From positions 304,080 to 368,079 of the forward strand of contig JAKFFE010000021.1 of the NCBI GenBank assembly GCA_036675345.1: DNA of 64,000 bases. The letters are read 5' to 3'. Positions 46,790-55,884 of this stretch are shown here, piece after piece; position 1 is the first letter of the stretch; every line of letters starts with the position of its first letter. Source of the DNA: JALYOC01 sp036675345 (GTDB taxonomy: Bacteria > Myxococcota > Myxococcia > Myxococcales > Myxococcaceae). The position numbers were made by a program, and so were the translations under genes. The notes below the pieces were generated by a model. That model did no database searches. It was not told the origin of the DNA and saw only the letters and a list, made by a program, of their open reading frames with translations.

Positions 46790-47365
46790 ATGGAACTCGC
46801 TTCGAAATCCGGAGACTTGAGCGCAGCCGATCGGTCGGAAGACGCATCGGATGCGGGACGGATCCGCTGGCTGCCCCCGCTGCTGTTTGTGCTGATCGCG
46901 GGGGTGATGCTGATCGACGTGGGGCTGGACGCCCGTTCGGGCGCCGACGCCACCCACCTCGGGCTGGAGCTGCTGGTGGTGGTGGGCTCCCTGTCGGGTG
47001 CGGTCCTGATGATGCTGGAATTGCGCGCGGCCCGAAGCAGGGCCAGTGCGCTGGGACATCAGCTGATCCAGGTCAACTCCGAGGCCGCCCGCTTCCGCCA
47101 GGAGGCCCAGCTACATCTGCGGGGCCTCTCGGAAGCCATCGACCGCCAGTTTGGCCTCTGGGCGTTGACTGCCTCCGAGCGGGAGATCGGCTTTCTGCTG
47201 CTCAAGGGACTGGCGCTCAAGGAGATCGCCGAGGCGCGTGGGACCAGCGAGCGGACGGTCCGGCACCAGGCGCTGAACCTCTACAAGAAGGCCGGGGTCG
47301 GGGGCCGGGCCGAGCTCTCCGCGTTCTTCCTGGAGGATCTGCTGGCCCCCGCCGGCAGCGGCTGA
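46790..47365 (+). CDS. Membrane-tethered LuxR-type transcription regulator
   Basis: A 191-residue protein with two N-terminal membrane helices (WLPPLLFVLIAGVMLIDVGL and LGLELLVVVGSLSGAVLMML), a helical linker and a C-terminal LuxR/NarL-type HTH (about 124-180): LTASEREIGFLLLKGLALKEIA and GTSERTVRHQALNLYKKAG. It has no receiver or ligand domain, so the membrane segment may sense its signal directly. It starts 89 bases from the divergent DUF2231 gene. Ribosome site weak. Confidence 0.85.
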   Translation: MELASKSGDLSAADRSEDASDAGRIRWLPPLLFVLIAGVMLIDVGLDARSGADATHLGLELLVVVGSLSGAVLMMLELRAARSRASALGHQLIQVNSEAARFRQEAQLHLRGLSEAIDRQFGLWALTASEREIGFLLLKGLALKEIAEARGTSERTVRHQALNLYKKAGVGGRAELSAFFLEDLLAPAGSG

Positions 47366-47451
47366 GGCCCACCCCGGTCAGCGCCGGCCTCCGTCCCCCT
47401 TCGCGCGGCGACACCTCGAACTCCCTGGAGGGAGTGACCTTGCTCACCCGG

Positions 47452-50145
47452 CTACCGGGGACGTCCCCCCTGCGGCGGCGCGGCGGTGCGCGGATCCTCC
47501 GGCCAGGCGTGACGCGGGTACTTGCGCATCAGCTCTTTGCGGATCGCCGGATAGTGCCGGTCCCAGAAGCCCGCCAGATCGGTGGTCACCTGGACCGCGC
47601 GCTGGTTGGGCGCCAGCAGGTGCAGCACCAGCGGCACCCGGCCCTTCATCACCGAGGGGCCCTGCGCCATCCCGAAGAAGTCCTGGAGCCGCGACTCGAT
47701 CCACGGGGGCTTGGCGGGCTCGTACTGCACCCGGACCTGGCGTCCACCGGGGAGGGTGACCCGCTCCGGAGTGGAGGCGATCAGCAGCTGCGACTGGGAA
47801 GGGGTGAGCTGGGCCATCAGCGCATCGGGGATGGAGGCCTCCCTCAGCTCCTCCACGCTTCGCAGGTTGGCGCACAGCCCCTCCACCACCTGGCGCACCA
47901 GGGGCTCATCCGCCGCGGGGAGCCCCGCCTCCGGGAAGGCCCTGGTCACCAGCTCCAGCCGGATCATCCAAGCGGAGATCCGCTCTGCGTCAGGCAATTC
48001 GCCGATCCCGCGCGCCAGCGCCTGCTGCGCCAGCACCCGACCCGCCTCCGGAGAGGGCGGCGCCGGGGCCCGGGCCTCCTCCAGCGCCAGCTGGTCGTAG
48101 GTGATCCGCGAGACCCGATCCACCCGGCGGGCCTCGGAGTTCCACAGGAACTCCTCCGAATCTCCCAGCCGCTCCGGAAAGAGATCCAGCAGCCAGTCCG
48201 CCTCCACCTTGCTGGCCAGCCTCACCCAGACGGTGCCGCGGCGTTCTTCCGCGTCCACGGCCACCATCAGCTCCGGCTCGTGCAACACCGAGGTCTCGGA
48301 GAGGGTGGCGGTCCCGCCTCCGGAGAGCACCAGCTCCGGCGCGCGGGGCCGGCGCCGGCGGGCGACCCGATCCGGATACCCGGAGAGCACGCTGATCATC
48401 AGCGCCTCGTCGAAGGCCTTCTCGCTGCCCGGACGCGGCGGGCCCTTCTTCACCTCGCGCGCCAGCTGCCGCCAGGCCTTGAGGGCCGACTGGGTGGCCG
48501 CGGGCTCCAGCCCCAGCGAGGACAGCTTCCCCGGCGAACCCTCCTCCGCCTGCTGCAGCCGGGCCAGCATCTCCACCAGATCCGAGTCCGCGCTCAGCCC
48601 CCCGCTGGGCCGGCCGCGGTTGGGTCCCAGCTGCACCCGGGTCTCCTTGCGGATGTCGCGCTCGCCGATCAGCGCCGCGATCCCGGCGCCCTCCCGGCCC
48701 ACGCCCCGACGCTCGGCCTCCACCACCACCCGGGCCTGCCGGGGGTGGACCGCAAAGCGCATCATCGCCCGGCCGGTGGCGGTGACCTTGCCGTCCGGCC
48801 CCACCGCGCCCAGTCGGCGGAGCAGCTCCTCGGCCGCGATCAGCGCCGCCTCCTGGGGCCGCTCGAAGAAGGGGAAGGCGGCCAGATCCGTCTCGCCGCT
48901 GGCCCGCAGCGCCAGCACCGTCTCCGCCAGATCCACCCGGCGGATCTCCGGGGCGTCCTGCGCGGGGCGGGTCTCGAAGTCATGCTGGGTGTACAGCCGC
49001 AGCGCCCTGCCGGCGCGGGTCCGTCCCGCCCGGCCCGCCCGCTGCACCGCGCTGGCCTTGCTGGTCTTGGCCAGCTCCAGCACCGAGAGCCCGGACCAGG
49101 GCGAATGCGACGCCACCCGGGCCAGCCCGGAGTCCAGCACCGCCGCCACCCCCTCGATGGTGACCGAGGTCTCGGCCACGTTGGTGGAGAGGATGATCTT
49201 GCGGCGGGAGGAGGGGGTGACCGCGCGGTCCTGCTCCCCCGGAGAGAGCTCGCCGTGCAGCGCGTGCAGCTCGATCGTGTGGCGCTGGGCGAACTCGGCC
49301 AGCGCCTCCTGGGCGCGGCGGATCTCGCCCGCCCCGGGGAGGAACACCAGCACATCGCCGTCCAGCCCCTCGGCGGTCAGCCGCTTGATCCCGGCCAGCA
49401 CCTGCTGGTCCAGGTAGCGGGTATCCGGCGCGAAGAGGTGTTCGACCGCCACCTCGAACCGACGCCCCTCCGAGCGCAGCCGCGGCGCCTCGCCCAGGTA
49501 GGCGGCGATCGGTCCTGCCTCCAGGGTGGCGGACATCACCACCAATTTGAGATCTGGGCGGCGGCCCAGTTGCAGCCGGCGCAGCATCGCCAGGGCCAGG
49601 TCGCTGGCCAGGTGGCGCTCGTGGAACTCGTCCAGCACCACCACCCCCACCCCGCGCAGCTCCGGATCGGAGAGCAGCCGGCGGGTGAGGATCCCCTCGG
49701 TGACGAAGCGCAGCCGGGTCTTGGGGCCGCTGACGTCCTCGAAGCGCACCTGGTAGCCGACCCGGTCTCCCAGCCGCTCGCCCAGCTCGGAGGCCACGAA
49801 CCGCGCCGCCAGCCGGGTGGCGATCCGCCGCGGCTGCAGGACGATGATCTCCTTGTCCCCGGCCAGCCCCGACTCCAGCAGGGCCAGCGGGACCCGGGTC
49901 GTCTTGCCCGCGCCCGGGGGCGCCTCGAGGACAAGCGAGGGCGATCCCCGCAGCGTCTGGACGATCTGGGGGAGCAGCGGATCGATCGGCAGCGGGACAC
50001 GCTCGCCGGACTGGCGGGGACCGGCCGTGTCAGACCTCGGGGGGAGACCGGTCGCCGGCGGGCGCGTCGGGGTTCGGCGGTGGGAGTGAATCCTCGGTGG
50101 GGTCCGACTCCCCGACGTCGGGATCGGCGCTGACCTCCGAAGCAT
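47452..50145 (-). CDS. hrpB: DEAH-box ATP-dependent helicase HrpB
   Basis: A superfamily 2 helicase. The ATPase core has GAGKTTRVPLALL (Walker A), DEFHERHL (motif II), SATLEA (III) and the QRAGRAGRTRAG (VI) stretch, then the helicase-associated and HrpB C-terminal domains. The start is unsettled: the conserved region begins LPIDPLLPQIVQTL, and no ATG, GTG or TTG lies in frame between it and the Arg/Pro-rich upstream segment. The nearest ATG (50145) is 116 bases inside the upstream gene. A non-standard start such as CTG, or a sequence error, is possible. Its cellular role is poorly known. Confidence 0.85.
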   Translation of the reverse strand: MLRRSAPIPTSGSRTPPRIHSHRRTPTRPPATGLPPRSDTAGPRQSGERVPLPIDPLLPQIVQTLRGSPSLVLEAPPGAGKTTRVPLALLESGLAGDKEIIVLQPRRIATRLAARFVASELGERLGDRVGYQVRFEDVSGPKTRLRFVTEGILTRRLLSDPELRGVGVVVLDEFHERHLASDLALAMLRRLQLGRRPDLKLVVMSATLEAGPIAAYLGEAPRLRSEGRRFEVAVEHLFAPDTRYLDQQVLAGIKRLTAEGLDGDVLVFLPGAGEIRRAQEALAEFAQRHTIELHALHGELSPGEQDRAVTPSSRRKIILSTNVAETSVTIEGVAAVLDSGLARVASHSPWSGLSVLELAKTSKASAVQRAGRAGRTRAGRALRLYTQHDFETRPAQDAPEIRRVDLAETVLALRASGETDLAAFPFFERPQEAALIAAEELLRRLGAVGPDGKVTATGRAMMRFAVHPRQARVVVEAERRGVGREGAGIAALIGERDIRKETRVQLGPNRGRPSGGLSADSDLVEMLARLQQAEEGSPGKLSSLGLEPAATQSALKAWRQLAREVKKGPPRPGSEKAFDEALMISVLSGYPDRVARRRRPRAPELVLSGGGTATLSETSVLHEPELMVAVDAEERRGTVWVRLASKVEADWLLDLFPERLGDSEEFLWNSEARRVDRVSRITYDQLALEEARAPAPPSPEAGRVLAQQALARGIGELPDAERISAWMIRLELVTRAFPEAGLPAADEPLVRQVVEGLCANLRSVEELREASIPDALMAQLTPSQSQLLIASTPERVTLPGGRQVRVQYEPAKPPWIESRLQDFFGMAQGPSVMKGRVPLVLHLLAPNQRAVQVTTDLAGFWDRHYPAIRKELMRKYPRHAWPEDPRTAAPPQGGRPR

Positions 50146-51166
50146 CGGGGCGCGCGCTGGTCTCCGAAGCATCGGGGCCCTCGCTGACCTCCGAAGCATC
50201 GGAACCCGCGCTGGTCTCCGCCCGCTTCTTGCGGCCCTTCTTCGGAGCGCCGGCCTCGACGCTTTCCGGGACCTCTCCTTCGGCAGCCTTCCGCCCGCGC
50301 TTCTTCGTCGGAGCCGGGGGAGGTGCAGACACCTGGGGAAGCGGGGCCTCCACCTCCTCCGCGGCCGCCTCCGCCTCGGCTACCACGTGCTCCTCGGGCG
50401 AGGGCTCTTCAACCGGGGACTCCATCGAGTCCGCCAGCATCGCCAGCTCCGCGGCCACGTCGCCTCGGGAGGCCCGCTTCTTCGGCTTGGCGTGCAGCCC
50501 CAGCTCCTCGAACGATCCCTCGGAGGCCAGCAGCGCTGCCTCGGCCAGCAGGCGCGACTGCCGGACGACCAGATCCACCCGCTCGGCGGCCGCGCGCAGC
50601 TCCACGCGGATCTCGTGGGCCTCCGCGTCGCCCAGCGGGGCGGGGGAGAAGCAGGCCAGCCAGCGGGCGTAGGCGGCGGAGACCTGCTCCATCACCGGCC
50701 GGACCACGCTCATGTCGTCCGAGGCCAGCATCCGGGTCACATAGCCGGTCTTGGCGCGGCGCTCGAACTCCACCTGGAACCGGGTCACCTCCTCGCGCGC
50801 CGCCCGGCGGAGCGCCGGCCACTTCTGGTTGGGCAACAGGGACTCGATCAGCGGCGAACGGCTGCTGGCGGTGAAGGTGATCCCGGCCACCAGCTTCTCC
50901 AGGGTGTCCACCCACCGTCCCTGATCCTCGACCGCCAGCGCCTGGACCGTCTCCGCCAGATCCGGCAGTGCCCGGGCCCGCTCCAGGACGGGGGGCACGG
51001 TGCGCAGCTGCTCGGCGAGGCGGGAGAGGGATTGCTCCAGCCAGGCGCGCTCCACCTCCGGGGCCTGCTGGGTCTCCAGCAGATCCGCCGCCTGCTCCAG
51101 ACGGGGGGAGTACGTTTGCGCGAACCGGAGGATCTCGAAGGCTTCGGAGGCAGTGAGGGAGCTCAT
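50030..51166 (-). CDS. Uncharacterised protein with Ser/Asp/Lys-rich tail
   Basis: A 378-residue soluble protein. Residues 1-230 are helical (LTASEAFEILRFAQTYSPRL onward), rich in Ala, Leu, Glu and Arg. From about 245 it is disordered, with basic patches (KKRGRKAAEGE, KKGRKKRAE) and a 27-base tandem repeat encoding PDASEVSA-like units. I recognise no family. The ATG at 51166 is preferred; one five codons earlier is possible. The repeats supply the only upstream ATGs available to the overlapping hrpB frame. Confidence 0.7.
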   Translation of the reverse strand: MSSLTASEAFEILRFAQTYSPRLEQAADLLETQQAPEVERAWLEQSLSRLAEQLRTVPPVLERARALPDLAETVQALAVEDQGRWVDTLEKLVAGITFTASSRSPLIESLLPNQKWPALRRAAREEVTRFQVEFERRAKTGYVTRMLASDDMSVVRPVMEQVSAAYARWLACFSPAPLGDAEAHEIRVELRAAAERVDLVVRQSRLLAEAALLASEGSFEELGLHAKPKKRASRGDVAAELAMLADSMESPVEEPSPEEHVVAEAEAAAEEVEAPLPQVSAPPPAPTKKRGRKAAEGEVPESVEAGAPKKGRKKRAETSAGSDASEVSEGPDASETSARPDASEVSADPDVGESDPTEDSLPPPNPDAPAGDRSPPEV

Positions 51167-51222
51167 CGGGTGGGGCCCCATACCACGGACCGCCCAGGGC
51201 CTTGCACCCCTGATGCGGGAGG

Positions 51223-51918
51223 TCAGGAGCGGTCCAGCAGCGCCTCCAGCGCACCCGGCGCGGTCAGGTCGGGAAAGGCGCGATCGGCGCCCACCGCCAG
51301 CAGCTGCTCGGCGGAGAACGCCCCGGTTCCCACCCCCACGCACTCCGCGCCGATCCCCTTGGCGGCGGCCACGTCCTTGGGCGTGTCCCCGATCACCACC
51401 ACCCGGCATTCGGCCAACGGCATCCCCAGCTGGGCGGCCCCCCGTTCGGCGCCGCGGCGGATCAGCTCCACCCGGTCCTCGTGGTCGCAGCCAAAGCCGC
51501 CAAAGGCGAACCGATCGTAGATGCCCACCCGGGCCAGCTTCACCCGCGCCCCTTCCCGGATGTTGCCGGTGCCCAGCCCCACCGCGCAGCCCCGCTCCAT
51601 CGACTCGTCCACCGCGCGAACCATGCCCTCATGCAGCCGGTACGCCTTGGCGTCCGCCTGGGCCACGTTCTCCTCCAGCACCTGGACGTAGGTGGCCAAA
51701 AGCGCGTCGATCTCCGCGGGGGTCGGGTGGTGACCGATCGCCTGCAGTGCGATGCGGACAATCGCCCGGTCGGTCATCCCGTCCAGCGGGAAGGTCAGGT
51801 ACGGGGTGGCCCGCTTCCCGTGGGCCCGCGCCAGCGCCTCCTCCAGGGCCCGCCGGCCGACGCCGCCGGTGGTGATCAAGGTGCCGTCGATGTCGAAGAG
51901 CAGGACCGTGGGACGCAT
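51223..51918 (-). CDS. HAD-family phosphatase (phosphoglycolate-phosphatase-like)
   Basis: A 231-residue haloacid-dehalogenase hydrolase. Motif I is FDIDGTL with nucleophile Asp9 and acid/base Asp11, motif II lies in GLGTGN, and motif IV is VVVIGDTPKDVAAAKGIG. A helical cap lies between residues 16 and 90. It resembles Gph and PPi phosphatases such as PpaX; the substrate cannot be told from sequence. It is separate from both neighbours on the same strand by about 60 bases. Confidence 0.9.
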   Translation of the reverse strand: MRPTVLLFDIDGTLITTGGVGRRALEEALARAHGKRATPYLTFPLDGMTDRAIVRIALQAIGHHPTPAEIDALLATYVQVLEENVAQADAKAYRLHEGMVRAVDESMERGCAVGLGTGNIREGARVKLARVGIYDRFAFGGFGCDHEDRVELIRRGAERGAAQLGMPLAECRVVVIGDTPKDVAAAKGIGAECVGVGTGAFSAEQLLAVGADRAFPDLTAPGALEALLDRS

Positions 51919-51982
51919 GGGACTGCTCTATCGCGGGCCCGGGGCCGGGTCACCTGTCGCCCGGCCAGGTCGGCCAGCAGCC

Positions 51983-52576
51983 TTACGGGTTCATCCGGGT
52001 CAGGTGGTGCTGCATCGCCTCGCGCACCGGCTGTTCCGGCTCCCGGGACAGCCGTCTCTCCAGCGCGGCGCGAGCCTCGGGGGTGGCGATCACCACCAGC
52101 GCCCGGGCACCCCCCAGCCGGACCTCCGCGGAGGGGTCTTCCAACAGCGCCGCCAGCTCGGTCAGCGCCTGGGCGCCGGCCCGGTGCGCCAGGGCCACCG
52201 CCGCCGCGCGCCGGAGGAACCCGGCGGTGCCCGGGGCCTCCACCAGCGCCCGCAGCCTCGCCTCGGCGCCAGGGACCCGCATCGTCCCCAGCACCTCCAC
52301 CGCCCGGGTGCGCCGGGTCGTAGGCTCGGCAGGGGAGTGGATCACCTGCTCCAGGATCACCACCGCCGCCTCACCGGCCGCCACCACCGGGGCCGCCTCT
52401 CCCCGGCGATCCAGCAGCGCCACCACCTGCTGGCGCAGCGGCTGCTGCTCCTCCGCCGCCAGACTCCGGGTGGGCACCTCCAGCGCAGCGGCGGGCGCCC
52501 GAGGGGTCTGGGCGCAGCCGGCCATCGCCCACAGGAGTCCGACGCTGGCCACCACGGAGCGGGAAGGGAGGGGCAT
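51983..52576 (-). CDS. HEAT-repeat lipoprotein
   Basis: A 197-residue predicted lipoprotein, with a signal ending at the lipobox MAGC (Cys21). The mature part is a run of HEAT-like helical pairs (TRAVEVLGTMRVPGAEARLRAL, LRRAAAVALAHRAGAQALTE, VRLGGARALVVIATPEARAAL), which usually bind other proteins. GGGAAGGGAGGGG is upstream of the ATG. It is divergent from the DsrE-like gene. Its cellular partner is unknown. Confidence 0.8.
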   Translation of the reverse strand: MPLPSRSVVASVGLLWAMAGCAQTPRAPAAALEVPTRSLAAEEQQPLRQQVVALLDRRGEAAPVVAAGEAAVVILEQVIHSPAEPTTRRTRAVEVLGTMRVPGAEARLRALVEAPGTAGFLRRAAAVALAHRAGAQALTELAALLEDPSAEVRLGGARALVVIATPEARAALERRLSREPEQPVREAMQHHLTRMNP

Positions 52577-52670
52577 CGAGCGTCCAAGTGTGCCCAACCG
52601 CGCGGGGGAACGCATCCACCGCGGCGGCGTTTCTTGAGCCCCGGGCCGGTTCGCGTCTACCTTGGGCCCC

Positions 52671-53063
52671 ATGCCCGGGCGCGTCGTCTTCTTCCTCAAC
52701 AGCGGCACCTACGAGCCGGCCTACCAGGCCGCCTCGATGGGGATCACCGCCACCGCGATGGGCGACGAGGTGTACTTCGTCTTCGCCTTCGAGGCCCTGC
52801 GTCAGCTGGCCCGGGGCAGCTTCGGCCTCCCCCGCACCGAACGGGAGTCGGTGGAGAGCGCCCGCGCCCAGGGGCTGAACGTCCCCACCCCGCTGCGGAT
52901 GCTGCAGGAGTCCCGGGCGATGGGCGCCAGGCTGATCGCCTGCGAGACCACGGTGAAGATCTGCGGCTTCTCCCCCGACGACTTCGCCGAGAAGCTGGAC
53001 GAGGTGATGGGGCTGGCCTCGATCTGGCGGCTGACCGATGGGGCCCGGGTGATGACCCTGTAG
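52671..53063 (+). CDS. DsrE/DsrF-like family protein
   Basis: A 130-residue protein of the DsrE/peroxiredoxin-like fold. It begins GRVVFFLNSGTYEPAYQAASMGITATAMGDEVYFVFAFEALRQL, the pattern of these proteins, and the conserved Cys lies in LIACETTVKICGF (two Cys). DsrE-like proteins hold or transfer sulphur; no sulphur-oxidation genes are nearby. The ATG is preferred over a TTG three codons earlier. It is convergent with the carbonic-anhydrase-like gene, with a seven-base gap. Confidence 0.8.
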   Translation: MPGRVVFFLNSGTYEPAYQAASMGITATAMGDEVYFVFAFEALRQLARGSFGLPRTERESVESARAQGLNVPTPLRMLQESRAMGARLIACETTVKICGFSPDDFAEKLDEVMGLASIWRLTDGARVMTL

Positions 53064-53070
53064 CCGCTGG

Positions 53071-54288
53071 CTACGGGACCATCTGCCGCAGTACCGCCGC
53101 CGCCTGGAACGGCGGCAGCCGCACCAGCTCCTCCTTCACCAGGATCATTTCGTCGATCACCTTGTAGCGGTTCTGGCCGGACTGCAGCACCGGCCGCAGC
53201 GCCCGCTTCACCAGCTCCTCGGAGGAGGCCCCTTCCTTGAGCCCCTCGGTGATCTGCGCCTCCGCCTCCCGGCGGTCCGGCTTGGAGATCTCGTTCCCCA
53301 TGAAGGTGCGGATCTTCTGCACCGCGTCCGCCAGCGCCGGCTTGAGCGCCGGCATCTGCGACTGGGCGTTGGCCTTCCGGGACTGCTTGCCTCCCAGTCG
53401 GCTGCGGGTGAGGGCGGGGGGCTTCTGCTCGTGCGCCGGCGGGCTGGCGAACAGCGACTCGGAGGTCATCGACGGGCTGAACATGTTGGCGGTGGAGTCT
53501 CCGCCGTGCAGCGACTGCGCGGTGTGCGAGGCCGCCGAGGTCAGATCATCGGGAACCGAGAGCTGGGTGGTGACCGTCGGCATGGTCACCGAGATCGCCT
53601 GCCGCTCGTAGGGCAGCACCTCCGGGAGGGACGGAGCGCTCAGCTGCTGCACGGTCATGTCTCCGATCGAGGGCAGCTCCTGCACCCGGGGATCGGTCAG
53701 CTGGGTGGGGCCGGACTGATAGCCGCCCACCCCGCCCGCGGACTGGGCCTGCCCCCGGGCCACCCGGTACTTCTCCCCGTGCTCCACCAACAGCAGCTCC
53801 CCGCTGGACTCCTCCAGGTGCCCCAGGTGGACCAGGAACGCCTCCGGCAGATACGCGCAGCGGCGCAGCGCCTCCACCGACATCCGCACCGCCTCGCGCG
53901 GGTCCTGCCCGGCGCCCACCAGCTCTCGCAGATCCATCGGCACCGCGGAGCGGCTGACCCCGTGGCGGGCCAGGGACTCGATCAGCGACGAGGCGGAGAG
54001 GTTGTACAGCGAGCAGCTGGAGTGGCTGAGGACCAGCACCTCATCGCAGCCATCCACGTAGACCGCCTTGGCCACCGCGCGCTGCACCACCTCGGTGGAG
54101 AGCGCACCCCCGCCGGCGGGAAGGCGCAGGATCACCGCGTCTCCCGCCTGCAGCCCCAGCACCTGCTCCAGCTGTCCGGTCAGCCCGGCGTCGTCGCAGG
54201 TGAGGATGCACAGCTTTGGCCACGAGGCTCCGGTGAACGCGCGTTGCGCCTTCCGGTTCCGCTCCAGCAGCAGCTCGATCGCAGCCAT
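53071..54288 (-). CDS. Beta-carbonic-anhydrase-like protein in flotillin operon
   Basis: A 405-residue protein with no signal peptide. The first 150 residues have the layout of beta-carbonic anhydrases: a strand ending in Cys31-x-Asp33 (LTCDDAGL), the loop GLQAGDAVILRLPAGGG, and the second zinc pair His89-x-x-Cys92 (LSHSSC). The Arg that follows Asp in the active-site dyad is absent, so CO2 hydration is doubtful. Residues 170-310 are disordered. The C-terminal 80 residues are helical. It is transcribed 12 bases after flotillin, as the last gene of a four-gene run. Confidence 0.65.
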   Translation of the reverse strand: MAAIELLLERNRKAQRAFTGASWPKLCILTCDDAGLTGQLEQVLGLQAGDAVILRLPAGGGALSTEVVQRAVAKAVYVDGCDEVLVLSHSSCSLYNLSASSLIESLARHGVSRSAVPMDLRELVGAGQDPREAVRMSVEALRRCAYLPEAFLVHLGHLEESSGELLLVEHGEKYRVARGQAQSAGGVGGYQSGPTQLTDPRVQELPSIGDMTVQQLSAPSLPEVLPYERQAISVTMPTVTTQLSVPDDLTSAASHTAQSLHGGDSTANMFSPSMTSESLFASPPAHEQKPPALTRSRLGGKQSRKANAQSQMPALKPALADAVQKIRTFMGNEISKPDRREAEAQITEGLKEGASSEELVKRALRPVLQSGQNRYKVIDEMILVKEELVRLPPFQAAAVLRQMVP

Positions 54289-54300
54289 GGCGGGCCCCGG

Positions 54301-55860
54301 CTACTTCGCGCTCTTGGCGGCCAGCTGCACCCGCTCGGCGGCGGTCTCGGTGGGCGAGGGCACCGCCGGGGACTGGGAGATCAGCCCCGGGATCCGTCCC
54401 ACGATGTCCTTGAGACTGATCCCGGACAGCGACTCCACCACCGGAGGAAGCTGCGCCATGATCGTCGCCACATCCTGGGTGATCCGCGAGGACCCGGTGC
54501 CCTGGTTGGCGCCGTCCCCGCCGGTGGAGATCACCGTCATCCGGTCCAGCTTGGACAGCGGCTCGGCCACCGCCTTGGCCAGCTGGGGCAGCATCTGGGT
54601 GAACATCTCGGTGACCGCCGCCGCGCCGTAGTTCTGGTAGGACTCGGCCTTCTTCCGCATCGCCTCCGCCTCGGCCAGACCCTTGGCGCGGATCACCTCC
54701 GCCTCCGCTTCACCCAGCAGCCGCGCGGCTTCGGCCTGCGCCTTGCCGCGGGCCAGGATCACCTCCGCCTCCGCCAGACCCTGGGCGCGCTGGGCCTCGG
54801 CGCGACCCTGGGCCTCCGCGGTCAGCTTGTACTTCTCCGCGTCCGCCTCCGCCTGCATCGCCGATCGCTTGGCCTCGGCGGGCTTCTGGACGGTGGCCTC
54901 CAGCTCCTTCTGCCGGCGCAGGATCTCGCGCTCCTGGACCTGGATCTGCTGCTCCTTCTCCACCGTGGCGACCTGGATCTCCTCCTTCTTCACCAGCTGG
55001 TTGGTCTTGTAGCGCTGCAGGTCGTACGCCAGATCCGCGGTGGCCTTCTTCTCGTTCACCGACGCCTGGTAGTCGGCCCGCTTGAGCTCGAAGTCCCGGG
55101 ACGCCTCGGCGATCTGCGCCTCCGCCTTGAAGCGCTCGATCTCCCCGTCCTTGCGGGCCTGGGCGCTCTTGATCGACGCGTTCCGGTTGGCCTCCGCCTG
55201 GGCGATCTGCGCCTCGGACAGGGCCATCGACTCCCGGACCGCCGCGTCGCGCTTGACCTCCGCCAGCCGCGGCTTGCCCAGCGCATCCAGGTAGCCGTGG
55301 GCGTCCTTGATGTCCTTGAGCGTGAAGGAGACGATCTTCAGGCCCATGTTCTTGAAGTCGGACGCGGAGACCTTGGCCACGTTGGCCGCGAACTGCTCGC
55401 GGTCCTTGTAGATGTCCTCCACCTCCATCGTGCCCAGGATGGCCCGCAGGTGGCCCTCCACCGTCTGCAGCGCCACGTTCATCACGTCCGCGCCGCTGCG
55501 ACCCAGGAACTGCTCGGCGGCGGTGCCGATCAGCGCCTCATCCGAGCTGTCGATCTTGATCTGGGCGATGCCGTCCACCTGCACCGGCACTCCGCGCAGG
55601 GTGTAGACCTCCGGGGTGTGGACGTGGATGGTCATCACCTCCAGGGAGAGGGTCTTGGCCTCTTCCAGGAAGGGGACCACGAAGGTGCCTCCGCCGCGGC
55701 GGATGCGGAAGCCCCGGCCGCGCTCCCCGCGCCAGCCGGAGATGATCAGCGCCTCGTTGGGGCCGACCTTCCGGTAGCGGGTGAGAAACACGTAGATGAG
55801 CAGGGCGACCGCGCCGCCGGCTCCTCCGACGATCATCTCCATGGGCAGTGGGGTGGGCAT
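54301..55860 (-). CDS. floT: Flotillin-like SPFH-domain protein
   Basis: A 519-residue scaffold protein of membrane microdomains. A membrane segment lies at about 9-27, then an SPFH domain (about 30-190, with GPNEALIISGWRG and VDGIAQIKI). A long helical coiled-coil region follows with the flotillin signature of Glu-Ala repeats (AEAEVILARGKAQAEA, AEAEVIRAKGLAEAEA). It ends with a Gly/Pro/Ser-rich tail. It lies in an operon after an NfeD-like gene, as B. subtilis yuaG follows yuaF. Confidence 0.92.
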   Translation of the reverse strand: MPTPLPMEMIVGGAGGAVALLIYVFLTRYRKVGPNEALIISGWRGERGRGFRIRRGGGTFVVPFLEEAKTLSLEVMTIHVHTPEVYTLRGVPVQVDGIAQIKIDSSDEALIGTAAEQFLGRSGADVMNVALQTVEGHLRAILGTMEVEDIYKDREQFAANVAKVSASDFKNMGLKIVSFTLKDIKDAHGYLDALGKPRLAEVKRDAAVRESMALSEAQIAQAEANRNASIKSAQARKDGEIERFKAEAQIAEASRDFELKRADYQASVNEKKATADLAYDLQRYKTNQLVKKEEIQVATVEKEQQIQVQEREILRRQKELEATVQKPAEAKRSAMQAEADAEKYKLTAEAQGRAEAQRAQGLAEAEVILARGKAQAEAARLLGEAEAEVIRAKGLAEAEAMRKKAESYQNYGAAAVTEMFTQMLPQLAKAVAEPLSKLDRMTVISTGGDGANQGTGSSRITQDVATIMAQLPPVVESLSGISLKDIVGRIPGLISQSPAVPSPTETAAERVQLAAKSAK

Positions 55861-55884
55861 GGTCGTAGTTCCCTTCGAAGGCGG

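Noticed and set aside
46702..50133. A possible 1143-residue plus-strand protein across the LuxR-type and hrpB genes
   Set aside because: The lower strand holds a clear helicase and the upper strand a clear LuxR-type protein; the long frame reads as a His/Pro/Arg-rich shadow.
53071..54288. Functional carbonic anhydrase
   Set aside because: The zinc-ligand pattern is present but the Arg of the Asp-Arg dyad is not, and the flanking loops are short, so only the fold is claimed.
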